This document shows positions 1 to 8,037 of a stretch of DNA of 39,186 nucleotides, in pieces. The stretch lies in the NCBI GenBank assembly GCA_945873925.1, contig CAMCES010000013.1, positions 1 to 39,186 on the forward strand. The letters are read 5' to 3'. Positions within the stretch are counted from its first letter, which is position 1; every line of letters begins with the position of its first letter. The notes beneath the pieces were generated by a model. That model saw nothing but the letters and a program-made list of their open reading frames with translations, was not told where the DNA came from and did no database searches. This stretch comes from Bordetella parapertussis (GTDB lineage: Bacteria; Pseudomonadota; Gammaproteobacteria; Burkholderiales; Burkholderiaceae_C). The translations under genes were made by a program, and so were the position numbers.

Positions 1-480
1 ACCGGCGAAGCCGCTGTGCGCAACTTCAAGAAGGGCCAAGAAGTTGAAGCCTTGGTGTTGGCCGTGGACGTCGAGCGTGAACGCATTTCTTTGGGTATCA
101 AACAGCTCGACTCTGACCCCTTCACCAACTTCGTGTCAGTCAATGACAAAGGCCAAATCGTCACCGGTACCGTCAAAACCGTGGATGCCAAAGGCGCTGA
201 GATCGACCTGGGCGAAGAAATCATCGGCTACTTGCGCGCTTCTGAAATCTCCCGCGACCGCGTGGACGATGCGAGCCTTGTGCTCAAAGTCGGCGACGAA
301 GTCACCGCCGTGGTGGTCAATGTGGACCGCAAGACACGCAATATCCAGTTGTCTATCAAGGTCAAGGATGCGGCTGACCAAGCCGACGCCATGCAGACCC
401 TGAGCCAAAACTCAGGCAATGCCGGCACCACCAGCCTGGGTGCGCTGTTGCGTGCCAAGTTGGACAACACAGAGAACTAA
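1..480 (+). CDS. rpsA: 30S ribosomal protein S1, C-terminal part (5' end cut by window)
   Basis: The reading frame is open from base 1 to a TAA at 478-480, so the gene enters from outside the window and about 159 codons remain. The visible protein covers the tail of one S1 RNA-binding repeat (the VEALVLAVDVERERISLGIKQL segment region) and one complete following repeat with the typical GxVKTVDAKGAEIDL and VVVNVDRKTRNIQLSIK strands. It ends in a short polar tail. S1 is the large ribosomal protein that captures mRNA leaders on the 30S subunit. The internal GTG at 16 is not a start; it lies within the repeat. ihfB begins 9 nt after the stop, the usual rpsA-ihfB order of proteobacteria. Identity is secure from the repeats and the neighbour. 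Confidence 0.95.
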   Translation, partial: TGEAAVRNFKKGQEVEALVLAVDVERERISLGIKQLDSDPFTNFVSVNDKGQIVTGTVKTVDAKGAEIDLGEEIIGYLRASEISRDRVDDASLVLKVGDEVTAVVVNVDRKTRNIQLSIKVKDAADQADAMQTLSQNSGNAGTTSLGALLRAKLDNTEN

Positions 481-489
481 GCTTCACCC

Positions 490-807
490 ATGACCAGAAG
501 TGATTTGGTTGAAGAACTGGCTGCCCGCTTTCCGCAGCTGACCCACCGGGACGCCGAATTTGCCGTCAAAGCCTTGCTTGACGCCATGAGCGACGCCCTG
601 GTCAAGGGTCACCGCATCGAATTGCGCGGCTTTGGCAGCTTCTCGGTGAACCGCCGTCCGCCTCGCATGGGACGCAACCCGCGTTCCGGCGAAAGCGTGG
701 CGATCCCCGAAAAGCGCGTGCCCCATTTCAAACAAGGCAAGGCGCTGCGCGAAGCCGTCGAAGTACGCACCAAAGAGCTGCTGCAAAGCGACCCGCCCAA
801 GCCCTAG
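490..807 (+). CDS. ihfB: Integration host factor subunit beta
   Basis: A 105-residue HU/IHF family DNA-bending protein. The start MTRSDLVEELAARFPQ, the GFGSFSVNRRPPRMGRNPRSGE core (about residues 46-67, the DNA-intercalating arm with its RNPRSG proline turn) and the closing VPHFKQGKALREAV are diagnostic of the beta subunit. IHF-beta pairs with IHF-alpha, encoded elsewhere, to bend DNA in recombination, replication and sigma-54 promoter activation. The length is a little above the usual 94-100 because of a short KELLQSDPPKP tail. It lies 9 nt behind rpsA, suggesting co-transcription, and is followed closely by lapA. Confidence 0.96.
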   Translation: MTRSDLVEELAARFPQLTHRDAEFAVKALLDAMSDALVKGHRIELRGFGSFSVNRRPPRMGRNPRSGESVAIPEKRVPHFKQGKALREAVEVRTKELLQSDPPKP

Positions 808-832
808 AATTCCCCCACACTGGGAACCCAAA

Positions 833-1129
833 TTGACACAACTCTTCAGGCTGCTTCAGTGGATACTGAAAGCGGCCATTTTTTTGATCCTGCTGGCCTT
901 CGCTTTGAACAACAAAGAGGAGGTAGCGGTGCATTTCTTTTGGGGCTTGGAGTGGCGCGCCCCGATGGTGCTGGTGTTGCTGTGCGTGTTTGCGCTGGGC
1001 GTGGTTGTGGGTGTGATCGGCATGGTGCCGCGCTGGTGGCGACAACGCCGCTTGGCCAAGCAAGCGCTGGTCACGCCGCCCGGACCCGCGCCTGCGGCCG
1101 TGGCACCCGACCTGCCACACACCCCATGA
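833..1129 (+). CDS. lapA: Lipopolysaccharide assembly protein A (DUF1049)
   Basis: A 98-residue inner-membrane protein with two predicted membrane segments, about residues 10-25 (ILKAAIFLILLAFALNN) and 44-65 (PMVLVLLCVFALGVVVGVIG). Between them is the conserved NNKEEVAVHFFWGLEWRAPM region typical of LapA/YciS. It ends in a proline- and alanine-rich tail. The family acts with LapB in controlling LPS synthesis through LpxC turnover. The start is TTG at 833; no ATG precedes the first membrane segment in this frame, so the TTG is accepted. It is directly upstream of lapB, the standard lapAB order, and downstream of ihfB. Confidence 0.88.
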   Translation: MTQLFRLLQWILKAAIFLILLAFALNNKEEVAVHFFWGLEWRAPMVLVLLCVFALGVVVGVIGMVPRWWRQRRLAKQALVTPPGPAPAAVAPDLPHTP

Positions 1130-1142
1130 GCGGGCACACCTG

Positions 1143-2282
1143 ATGGAATTCCAAGTCGGCTGGATTTTTGTAGGACTGCCCCTGGCGTTTGTGTTGGGCT
1201 GGTTAACCTCCCGCTTCGATTTGCGCCAACTGCGACTGGAAAACCGCAGCAACCCCAAAGCCTATTTCAAGGGTTTGAACCACCTGCTCAACGAGCAACA
1301 AGACCAGGCGATTGACGCCTTCATCGAAGCGGTACAACGCGACCCCGACACCACCGAGCTGCATTTCGCCTTGGGCAATTTGTTTCGCCGCCGCGGCGAG
1401 TTCGAACGCGCCGTGCGGGTGCACCAACACCTGTTGGCACGCGCCGACCTCAGCAGCAGCGACCGCGAACGCGCCCAGTACGACCTGGCCATGGACTTCG
1501 TCAAAGCTGGCATCCTCGACCGCGCCGAAGCCGCCTTGCAACCGGTTTTGCAATCGAGCCTCGCCCCACAGGCCATGCTGGCCCTGCTCACAATTTACGA
1601 ACGCACCCGCGACTGGCGTCAAGCCGCTGACATTTCCTTGCGCCTTGACCAGTCCGGGCAAGGCCAGTTTGGGGTGCGCCGCGCACATTACCTGTGCGAA
1701 CTCTCAGCGGAAAGCGCCGACCCAGCGCAAGCGCAAAACCTGCTTGAAGAAGCAGTGCAAACCGCGCCCCACAGTGCCCGCCCGCGTATCGCGCTGGCCG
1801 ATTTACTGGTCAAGCTCGGCCAAACAGAAGCGGCCTGCGACCGTTTGCAAGCCTTGGCACAAGACATCCCCTCGGCCATGCCCTTGGTGGCTGGCAAACT
1901 CGCTGCCTTGGCACCCCAGGTGCAGCGGCAAGTCGGTGTGCTCACCCTGCTGCAAGACAGCTACCACCAGTTGCAAAACCTGGATGTGCTCGATGCCATC
2001 ATTGCCTTGCAAAAAGCCATGGGCCAAGACCTGGGACGTGAGTTGTACGCCCAACACCTGTTGAAACACCCTTCGCTGATTGCGGCCACCCAATGGCTGG
2101 TAGGTGAGCAACTCAACCCCTCGCAGCAACCGCAGGTGCAACGCGCCTTGGAGCAAGCTGCCAAGCCACTGCGACGCTACCGCTGCGCGGCCTGCGGTTT
2201 CGAGGCCTTGCAGCATTTCTGGCAATGCCCGGGTTGCCAGGCCTGGGACAGCTACCCGGCGCGCCGCATCGAAGAACTTTAA
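1143..2282 (+). CDS. lapB: Lipopolysaccharide assembly protein B, TPR and rubredoxin-like protein
   Basis: A 379-residue protein matching LapB (formerly YciM). It has an N-terminal membrane anchor (residues 5-20, VGWIFVGLPLAFVLGWL), a series of tetratricopeptide repeats (from FKGLNHLLNEQQDQAIDAFIEAV onward), and a C-terminal rubredoxin-type metal knuckle near residues 352-370 with two CxxC pairs (CAAC and CPGC). In E. coli, LapB coordinates LPS synthesis and transport and passes LpxC to the FtsH protease. Length and domain order are normal for the family. The gene starts 13 nt after lapA and is followed after 10 nt by hldA, so LPS regulation and LPS core sugar genes probably share a transcript. 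Confidence 0.94.
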   Translation: MEFQVGWIFVGLPLAFVLGWLTSRFDLRQLRLENRSNPKAYFKGLNHLLNEQQDQAIDAFIEAVQRDPDTTELHFALGNLFRRRGEFERAVRVHQHLLARADLSSSDRERAQYDLAMDFVKAGILDRAEAALQPVLQSSLAPQAMLALLTIYERTRDWRQAADISLRLDQSGQGQFGVRRAHYLCELSAESADPAQAQNLLEEAVQTAPHSARPRIALADLLVKLGQTEAACDRLQALAQDIPSAMPLVAGKLAALAPQVQRQVGVLTLLQDSYHQLQNLDVLDAIIALQKAMGQDLGRELYAQHLLKHPSLIAATQWLVGEQLNPSQQPQVQRALEQAAKPLRRYRCAACGFEALQHFWQCPGCQAWDSYPARRIEEL

Positions 2283-2292
2283 GCAGACCCCC

Positions 2293-3225
2293 ATGACCCT
2301 GCCCACGCTTGCCCAACTCCAACGCACCCAACTGCTGATCGTCGGTGACGTGATGCTCGATCGCTATTGGTACGGCACGGTCGACCGCATCAGCCCCGAA
2401 GCCCCGGTGCCGGTGGTGCGGGTCACCCGTGAAGAGGAGCGTTTGGGCGGCAGCGCCAACGTTGCCTTCAACGTGGTCACCTTGGGCGCCAAAGCCAGCT
2501 TGGTGAGCGTCTTGGGCGATGATGACAACGGCCTGCGCCTGAGTCGCTTGGTGGAAAAGGCTGGCATCCGGGCGCATTGGGAGCGCGACGCGCAACTGAA
2601 AACCACGGTCAAGCTGCGCATCATCGGTCGACAGCAGCAACTCCTGCGCGCCGACTTTGAAAACCAACCCCAGTCCGAGGTGTTGGCATCGCAAACCGGG
2701 TTGTTTCAGCAATTGCTGGGCAGTCACCAAGCCGTGCTGTTCTCGGATTACGGCAAGGGCGGCCTGACCCATGTCGCAGACATGGTGGCCAGCGCCCGCT
2801 TGTTGGGTCTGCCGGTCTTGATCGACCCCAAAGGCAGTGACTATTCGCGCTATGCGGGTGCCACGGTCATGACGCCCAACCGCGCAGAATTGCAACAAGT
2901 CATCGGCCACTGGCGAGACGAAAACCACTTGCTCGAGATGGCCCAACAGTTGCGCGAACAACTGCGCCTCGAAGCCTTGCTGCTCACCCGCAGCGAAGAG
3001 GGCATGAGCTTGTTTGATGCCCAAGGCGCACTGCATGTGCCTGCGCAAGCGCGTGAGGTGTTTGACGTGACTGGCGCAGGCGACACCGTGATCGCCACCT
3101 TGGCGAGTTTGATGGGCAGTGGCATGCCCTTGCGCCAAGCCCTGCCCTGGGCCAACAAGGCCGGTGGTGTGGTGGTGGGTAAATTTGGCACCGCAGGTGT
3201 GACTTACCAGGAGTTGTCCGCATGA
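2293..3225 (+). CDS. hldA: D-glycero-beta-D-manno-heptose-7-phosphate kinase
   Basis: A 310-residue PfkB/ribokinase-family kinase that phosphorylates heptose-7-phosphate to the 1,7-bisphosphate in ADP-heptose synthesis for LPS inner core. Visible motifs are the N-terminal LLIVGDVMLDRYWYGTVDRISPEAP typical of HldA/RfaE domain I, GGSANVAFNV, and the C-terminal DVTGAGDTVIATLA signature (about residue 258) holding the catalytic aspartate and anion hole. The ATG at 2293 is chosen because upstream codons overlap lapB and the family motif begins right after it. Only the kinase domain is present; the nucleotidyltransferase domain of bifunctional HldE is absent and must be encoded elsewhere. The stop overlaps the hldD start (ATGA). 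Confidence 0.93.
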   Translation: MTLPTLAQLQRTQLLIVGDVMLDRYWYGTVDRISPEAPVPVVRVTREEERLGGSANVAFNVVTLGAKASLVSVLGDDDNGLRLSRLVEKAGIRAHWERDAQLKTTVKLRIIGRQQQLLRADFENQPQSEVLASQTGLFQQLLGSHQAVLFSDYGKGGLTHVADMVASARLLGLPVLIDPKGSDYSRYAGATVMTPNRAELQQVIGHWRDENHLLEMAQQLREQLRLEALLLTRSEEGMSLFDAQGALHVPAQAREVFDVTGAGDTVIATLASLMGSGMPLRQALPWANKAGGVVVGKFGTAGVTYQELSA

Positions 3226-4223
3226 AGATCGTGGTCACCGGCGCGGCCGGTTTCATTGGCAGCAACATCGTTCGTGGCTTGAATGCACGTGGCATCGGAG
3301 AGATCATTGCGGTCGACGATTTGCGCGACGGCGACAAGTTCCGCAACCTGGCCGACCTGCAGATCGCCGACTACGTGGACCACACGGTGTTCTATGAGCG
3401 GTTTGCCAACGGCGGCTATGGGCCAGTCGAAGCGGTGTTCCATGAAGGCGCGTGCAGCGACACCATGGAGACCGATGGCCGCTTCATGATGGACAACAAC
3501 TATGGCGTTTCATGCCAGTTGTGGACGGCTTGCCAGGCGCAAGGCACACGCTTGCTTTATGCGTCTTCAGCCGCCACCTATGGCGGCTCGAGCAGCTTTG
3601 TGGAAACGCCCGAATTTGAACAACCGCTCAACGTCTACGGCTACTCCAAGCTGCTGTTTGACCAACGCATGCGCCGTGAAATGGGCGGGGATTTCAAGCG
3701 CAACCAAGCGCAGGTGGTGGGGTTTCGGTACTTCAATGTGTATGGCCCTCGCGAGCAGCACAAAGGTCGCATGGCCAGCGTGGCGTTTCACCAATACCAC
3801 CAGTTCACGCAGGACGGCCATGTCAAGTTGTTTGGCGAATACGGTGGCTATGCGGCGGGCGAGCAAGAACGCGACTTCGTCTTCATCGACGATGTGGTGG
3901 CGGTCAACCTCTGGTTTTTCGATCATCCCCAGCAAAGCGGTTTGTTCAACCTCGGCACTGGTCGCGCTCAGCCTTTCAACGACATGGCGCTGGCGGTGGT
4001 GAATGCGGCCAAAGCGGCGCAGGGCGGCAAAGCCTTGACATTGGCAGAAGCGGTGGCGCAACAACTTATCCGCTACATCCCCTTCCCAGACGCTTTGCGT
4101 GGCAAGTACCAGTGCTTTACCCAGGCCGATCTGAAGGCCTTGCGCGCCAGCGGCTGCGACCATGTGTTTGCCGATGTGCAGTCGGGCGTTGGCAGCTACA
4201 TGCAGTGGCTGGCCAAGGCTTGA
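3222..4223 (+). CDS. hldD: ADP-L-glycero-D-manno-heptose-6-epimerase
   Basis: A 333-residue extended short-chain dehydrogenase that epimerises ADP-D,D-heptose to ADP-L,D-heptose, the last step of LPS core heptose activation. It begins with the Rossmann fingerprint VTGAAGFIGSNIVRGL (GxxGxxG, residues 5-20) and carries SSAATYGG and the catalytic YGYSK (YxxxK, about residues 138-142). It also has the family-typical FRYFNVYGPREQHKGRMASV and ERDFVFIDDVV segments. Length matches HldD. It is translationally coupled to hldA by a 4-nt ATGA overlap. Confidence 0.96.
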   Translation: MKIVVTGAAGFIGSNIVRGLNARGIGEIIAVDDLRDGDKFRNLADLQIADYVDHTVFYERFANGGYGPVEAVFHEGACSDTMETDGRFMMDNNYGVSCQLWTACQAQGTRLLYASSAATYGGSSSFVETPEFEQPLNVYGYSKLLFDQRMRREMGGDFKRNQAQVVGFRYFNVYGPREQHKGRMASVAFHQYHQFTQDGHVKLFGEYGGYAAGEQERDFVFIDDVVAVNLWFFDHPQQSGLFNLGTGRAQPFNDMALAVVNAAKAAQGGKALTLAEAVAQQLIRYIPFPDALRGKYQCFTQADLKALRASGCDHVFADVQSGVGSYMQWLAKA

Positions 4224-4300
4224 CTCACTGTTTATGAAAGCGCAACTCACGCACCGCTGGATGGCCTGCCATTGAAATCTGGGTTTTCCCGGGAGCTTTC

Positions 4301-4576
4301 ATGCGCATGGCACTATGTTTGTTCACCCTGTGTTTCAGCGGCCCTATCGCAGCGCTGGAAATCAACCAAGCCACCGAGGCCGAGCTCGACAACCTGCGCG
4401 GCTTGGGCCCCGCTTTCACCCGCCGGGTCATCGCCGCACGGGCCGAGCAAGCCTTTGCCGACTGGCCCGACCTGATGCGCCGGGTCAAGGGCATGGGCAA
4501 AGCCACCGCCCAAAAACTGTCCGAGCAAGGTTTGACGGTGCAAGGGCAGGCATTTTTGACCAAGCTCGCCCCCTGA
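4301..4576 (+). CDS. ComEA-family helix-hairpin-helix DNA-binding protein
   Basis: A 91-residue secreted protein. An N-terminal signal peptide (about residues 1-18, ending near SGPIAAL) is followed by EINQATEAELDNLRGLGPAFTRRVIAAR. This is the first helix-hairpin-helix of the ComEA/ComE family, with the LGPA hairpin; the second hairpin is VKGMGKATAQKLSEQG. Such proteins bind double-stranded DNA in the periplasm and in competent species pull incoming DNA through the outer membrane. The sequence shows only the DNA-binding fold; a competence role is inferred. It sits between hldD and recC on the same strand, 77 nt after hldD, with a possible ribosome site (GGGAG) 9-10 nt before the ATG. Confidence 0.85.
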   Translation: MRMALCLFTLCFSGPIAALEINQATEAELDNLRGLGPAFTRRVIAARAEQAFADWPDLMRRVKGMGKATAQKLSEQGLTVQGQAFLTKLAP

Positions 4577-4623
4577 GCCTGGGACTGCCTTAAGCTGATA
4601 GCTTGTTTGACCGACCCTTGCTC

Positions 4624-7600
4624 ATGAACGCTCCACGCCCCCCCGGTTTCATGGTGTTGCACAGCAACCGCATGGAAGGTCTGCGCGACCTGCTGGTGCA
4701 GTACGTCAAAGACGACCCGCTTCCTCCTTTGGCGGCCGAAACCATCTTGGTGCAAAGCAATGGCATGAAGCACTGGCTCACCTTGGCGCTGGCCGACGAC
4801 CAAGCGCTGGGCATTTGCGCCGCCACCGAACTGGTGTTGCCCTCTGCCCAGCTCTGGCAAATCTACCGATCGGTTTTGGGTGCAGACAAACTGCCTGCCC
4901 GCATGCCCTTGGACAAGTCACCGCTGGTGTGGCGCATCCTGCGGCGCTTGCCCGACTGGCTGAAAGACCCACGGTTTGGCCCACTGTCGCATTACTTGGG
5001 CGACGACACCCAAGGCACCCGGGCCTATGGCCTGGCGCAACAACTCGCCGACGTGCTCGACGGCTACCAAAACTACCGCGCGGACTGGCTTGATCACTGG
5101 GCGCAAGGCCACGACCGCTTGCACGGCGGGCACGCCTTGCCTGCCGATCACCTTTGGCAAGCCGCGATGTGGCGCGACCTCTTGGGCGATTTGCAAACCT
5201 CAGCCCATGGTTTGTCTGGCTTCCAAGCCCGCTCGGATGTGCACAAAGCCTTCATGCGCACCTTGTCACAACACCCTGCAGGCCAACCATTGCCTGGGGT
5301 GCCCGAACGACTCTTGGTGTTTGGCATCACGGCTTTGCCGATGCAAACCTTGGAGGCGCTGGTCGCACTCGGCCGCTTCATCCCTGTGTTGATGTTTGTG
5401 CACAACCCCAGCCAAGAACACTGGGGACACCTGACCGAGAACCCTGTTGCCGAAGGTCACCCGTTGTTGGCTGCCTGGGGCAAACATGGGCGCGATTACC
5501 TGCATGCCATCGACGGGTTCGAGGCGGCTGACCCGGCTGCACCGCCATTCACGCGGGTCGACGCCTTCATCGACCCTGCCAAAGAGGCCCAAGACCAGGA
5601 GCGCCAACCCAGCGCGCTCGAACAACTGCAATCGGCCGTATTGCACTTGCAAACCCCGCCGCCGCTCACGCCGGCTGGTCAGGCGCTGCGCACGCCCGAA
5701 GACCACAGCCTGCGTTTTGCCCAGGCGCATTCGGCGCAGCGCGAGGTCGAGGTGTTGCACGACCTGCTCTTGGCTTGGCTGGACGAAGACCCCAGCCTGC
5801 AGCCGCGTGACATCATGGTGATGGTGCCCGACATGGCGAAGTTCGCACCGCACATCCACGCGGTGTTTGGGCGCTTTGCCTCGCAGGCCGGGTATTCGCC
5901 CCACAGCCGCCACCTGCCCTACTCGGTCGCAGACACCACCGCCCACCTCGAACCCCTGGTGCAGGCCTTGCAAACCTTGTTGCAACTGCCTCAACAGCGC
6001 TGGGGGTTGAACGAATGGCTGGCCCTGTTCCAGGTGCAAGAAGTGCGTGCGCGCTATGGCTTGGACTTGACCGATGTGCAAAACCTCCACACCCTGCTCG
6101 AACAAGCCGGTGTTCGTTGGGGCTTGGACGCGCTCCACCGACAAGCCTGGGGCATGGACCACACCTTGCCCGACAGCGACCAAAACAGCTGGCACTTTGG
6201 CTTGCAACGACTGCTGCTGGGCTACGCAAGCGGCAGCGGAGAAGCCGCCCAACAGCCTTGGCAAGCCCAGCTGGCGCAACCCGGGGTGCAAGGCTTGGAT
6301 GCCCGCGTGGTTTCTGCTTTGCTGCAATGGCTTGCCGATATCCAACTCAGCCTTTCTTTGTTGCAGCAAGACCACGCACCCAGCGCCTGGGTGCGATTGA
6401 TGCACGACTTGGTGCGGCGGTTTTTCAAGACCGATGAGGAAGCCAGCCAACGCCTGCTCGAGCGGGTCATGGCGCCATTGGAAGACTGGCTGACTGACAC
6501 CGCTTTGGCGCAGTTTGACCAACCCCTGCCGTTGTCGGTGTTGCGCAACCACTGGATGGCCCATATAGACACCGGTGGTTTGCAACAACGCTTCATGGGC
6601 GGAGGTGTGCAGTTCGCCACCTTGATGCCCATGCGTGCCATTCCTTTCAAGCGAGTGTGTTTGCTTGGCATGAACGATGGCGACTACCCGCGCGCACCCG
6701 CCCCACGTGACTTCGACCTGATGAGCCACCCAAACCTTGGCCGCGCCGGTGACCGTGCCCGCCGCGAGGACGACCGCTATTTGTTTTTAGAGGCCTTGTT
6801 GTCCGCCAGACAAAGGCTTTACATCTCTTGGCAAGGCAGGCGCGCCAGCGACCATGCAGAACTCCCGCCCTCGGTCTTGGTGGCCCAGTTGCTCGACCAT
6901 TTGCGGCAATGCCACACCCCGGCATCCGGAGAAGGCAGCCAGGCATTCCCCACGCCCTTGCAACCCTTGCAGCCGTTCTCCTCGAAATACTTCAACCAAG
7001 GCAGCGGCTTTGTCACCTACGCCCAAGATTGGGACGCGGCACATCAACCCTTGTCAACACCCCTGCAAACACCGCTGTTGGCAAGCACAGCAGCCCACCC
7101 ACCCACCGCCCTGACCGAGCAAGACTTGCATCGCCTGCTGCGCCAACCGGTGGACGTGCATTTCGCCGACCATCTGCAGGTGAAGTTGGATGAACCCCTG
7201 GCCTTGGGCAGCGAAGACGAGCCTTTCGAGCCACAAGGCTTGGATGCCTTTGCGCTGAAAGACGAGGTGCTCAACCACCCCGACCCCGTGGCGGCACTGC
7301 ATCGCTTGCGATGGCAGGGCCAACTGGCTTTGGGTGGTTTTGGCCAAGCCCAGCAAAACCATTGGCTCGCGTTGCGCCAACAAATCCACCAGCGACTCTC
7401 GGGCTACCTGCACGATACCGACCAGGCCCTGCCGGAGCAGGTGCATGTTGTCCCTGTGCCCGTGGACATGCGGCTGCGCTTTGGCGGCGACTTGACCACC
7501 TGGCGCTTGAAAGCCAATGGCAGTGCGCTGCAAATCGACCTGCGCCCAACCAAGCTGATGGACGGCAAAGCGCCGCGGTTGTTCACACTCACGCGGCTGT

Positions 7601-8037
7601 GGGTAGGCCACTTGAGCGCAAACGCCGCTGGCCTGTCGACCACCAGCCTGCAAAGCGGTGAAGATGGTTTGCTGGTGCTGAAAGCTTTGACGCCCGAGGA
7701 TGCACAGCGCTTGCTGTCCGACTTGGCCGAGGCCTACCTGCAAGCCTGGCATGCCCCGCTGCCTCTGGCTTGCAAAACTGCCTGCGCTTGGCTTGCTGCG
7801 CTGCATTGGCCAACGCACAAGGCCCAGAATCACAAAGCCCTGCAGAAAGCGCGCTTGGCTTTCGAGGGCGGGCATTTCGCGGGCGAGGCCAGCACCTCAG
7901 CGCATTTGCAGCGTGCATTCGAGCGTTTCGAGGACCTTCAAGCCCACTTGCCCGACTGGGCCGAGCGTGTCTATGGTCCCATGGCAGCGGCTTGCAACCT
8001 GGCGATGAGCGCTGGCCCCTCCGAGGAGGACGCATGA
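4624..8037 (+). CDS. recC: Exodeoxyribonuclease V subunit gamma
   Basis: A 1137-residue protein, close to E. coli RecC (1122). RecC is the Chi-scanning, helicase-like but catalytically dead subunit of RecBCD. The start FMVLHSNRMEGLRDLLVQYV and the following ILVQSNGMKHWLTLALAD match the RecC opening, and the ATLMPMRAIPFKRVCLLGMNDGDYPR segment (about residues 665-690) is a characteristic conserved block. The ATG at 4624 is chosen over an in-frame TTG at 4603 and over the ATG at 4651. The stop overlaps the recB ATG by 4 nt (ATGA). Identity rests on these blocks plus the recC-recB-recD order. Confidence 0.94.
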   Translation: MNAPRPPGFMVLHSNRMEGLRDLLVQYVKDDPLPPLAAETILVQSNGMKHWLTLALADDQALGICAATELVLPSAQLWQIYRSVLGADKLPARMPLDKSPLVWRILRRLPDWLKDPRFGPLSHYLGDDTQGTRAYGLAQQLADVLDGYQNYRADWLDHWAQGHDRLHGGHALPADHLWQAAMWRDLLGDLQTSAHGLSGFQARSDVHKAFMRTLSQHPAGQPLPGVPERLLVFGITALPMQTLEALVALGRFIPVLMFVHNPSQEHWGHLTENPVAEGHPLLAAWGKHGRDYLHAIDGFEAADPAAPPFTRVDAFIDPAKEAQDQERQPSALEQLQSAVLHLQTPPPLTPAGQALRTPEDHSLRFAQAHSAQREVEVLHDLLLAWLDEDPSLQPRDIMVMVPDMAKFAPHIHAVFGRFASQAGYSPHSRHLPYSVADTTAHLEPLVQALQTLLQLPQQRWGLNEWLALFQVQEVRARYGLDLTDVQNLHTLLEQAGVRWGLDALHRQAWGMDHTLPDSDQNSWHFGLQRLLLGYASGSGEAAQQPWQAQLAQPGVQGLDARVVSALLQWLADIQLSLSLLQQDHAPSAWVRLMHDLVRRFFKTDEEASQRLLERVMAPLEDWLTDTALAQFDQPLPLSVLRNHWMAHIDTGGLQQRFMGGGVQFATLMPMRAIPFKRVCLLGMNDGDYPRAPAPRDFDLMSHPNLGRAGDRARREDDRYLFLEALLSARQRLYISWQGRRASDHAELPPSVLVAQLLDHLRQCHTPASGEGSQAFPTPLQPLQPFSSKYFNQGSGFVTYAQDWDAAHQPLSTPLQTPLLASTAAHPPTALTEQDLHRLLRQPVDVHFADHLQVKLDEPLALGSEDEPFEPQGLDAFALKDEVLNHPDPVAALHRLRWQGQLALGGFGQAQQNHWLALRQQIHQRLSGYLHDTDQALPEQVHVVPVPVDMRLRFGGDLTTWRLKANGSALQIDLRPTKLMDGKAPRLFTLTRLWVGHLSANAAGLSTTSLQSGEDGLLVLKALTPEDAQRLLSDLAEAYLQAWHAPLPLACKTACAWLAALHWPTHKAQNHKALQKARLAFEGGHFAGEASTSAHLQRAFERFEDLQAHLPDWAERVYGPMAAACNLAMSAGPSEEDA

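Noticed and set aside
2113..3138. A 341-codon open frame antisense to hldA
   Set aside because: It is a shadow of hldA and lapB, whose motifs and overlaps fix the + strand as coding.
5266..6729. A 487-codon open frame antisense to recC
   Set aside because: It mirrors the codon structure of recC, which has strong family motifs. The antisense protein has no recognisable domain and no ribosome site was seen.
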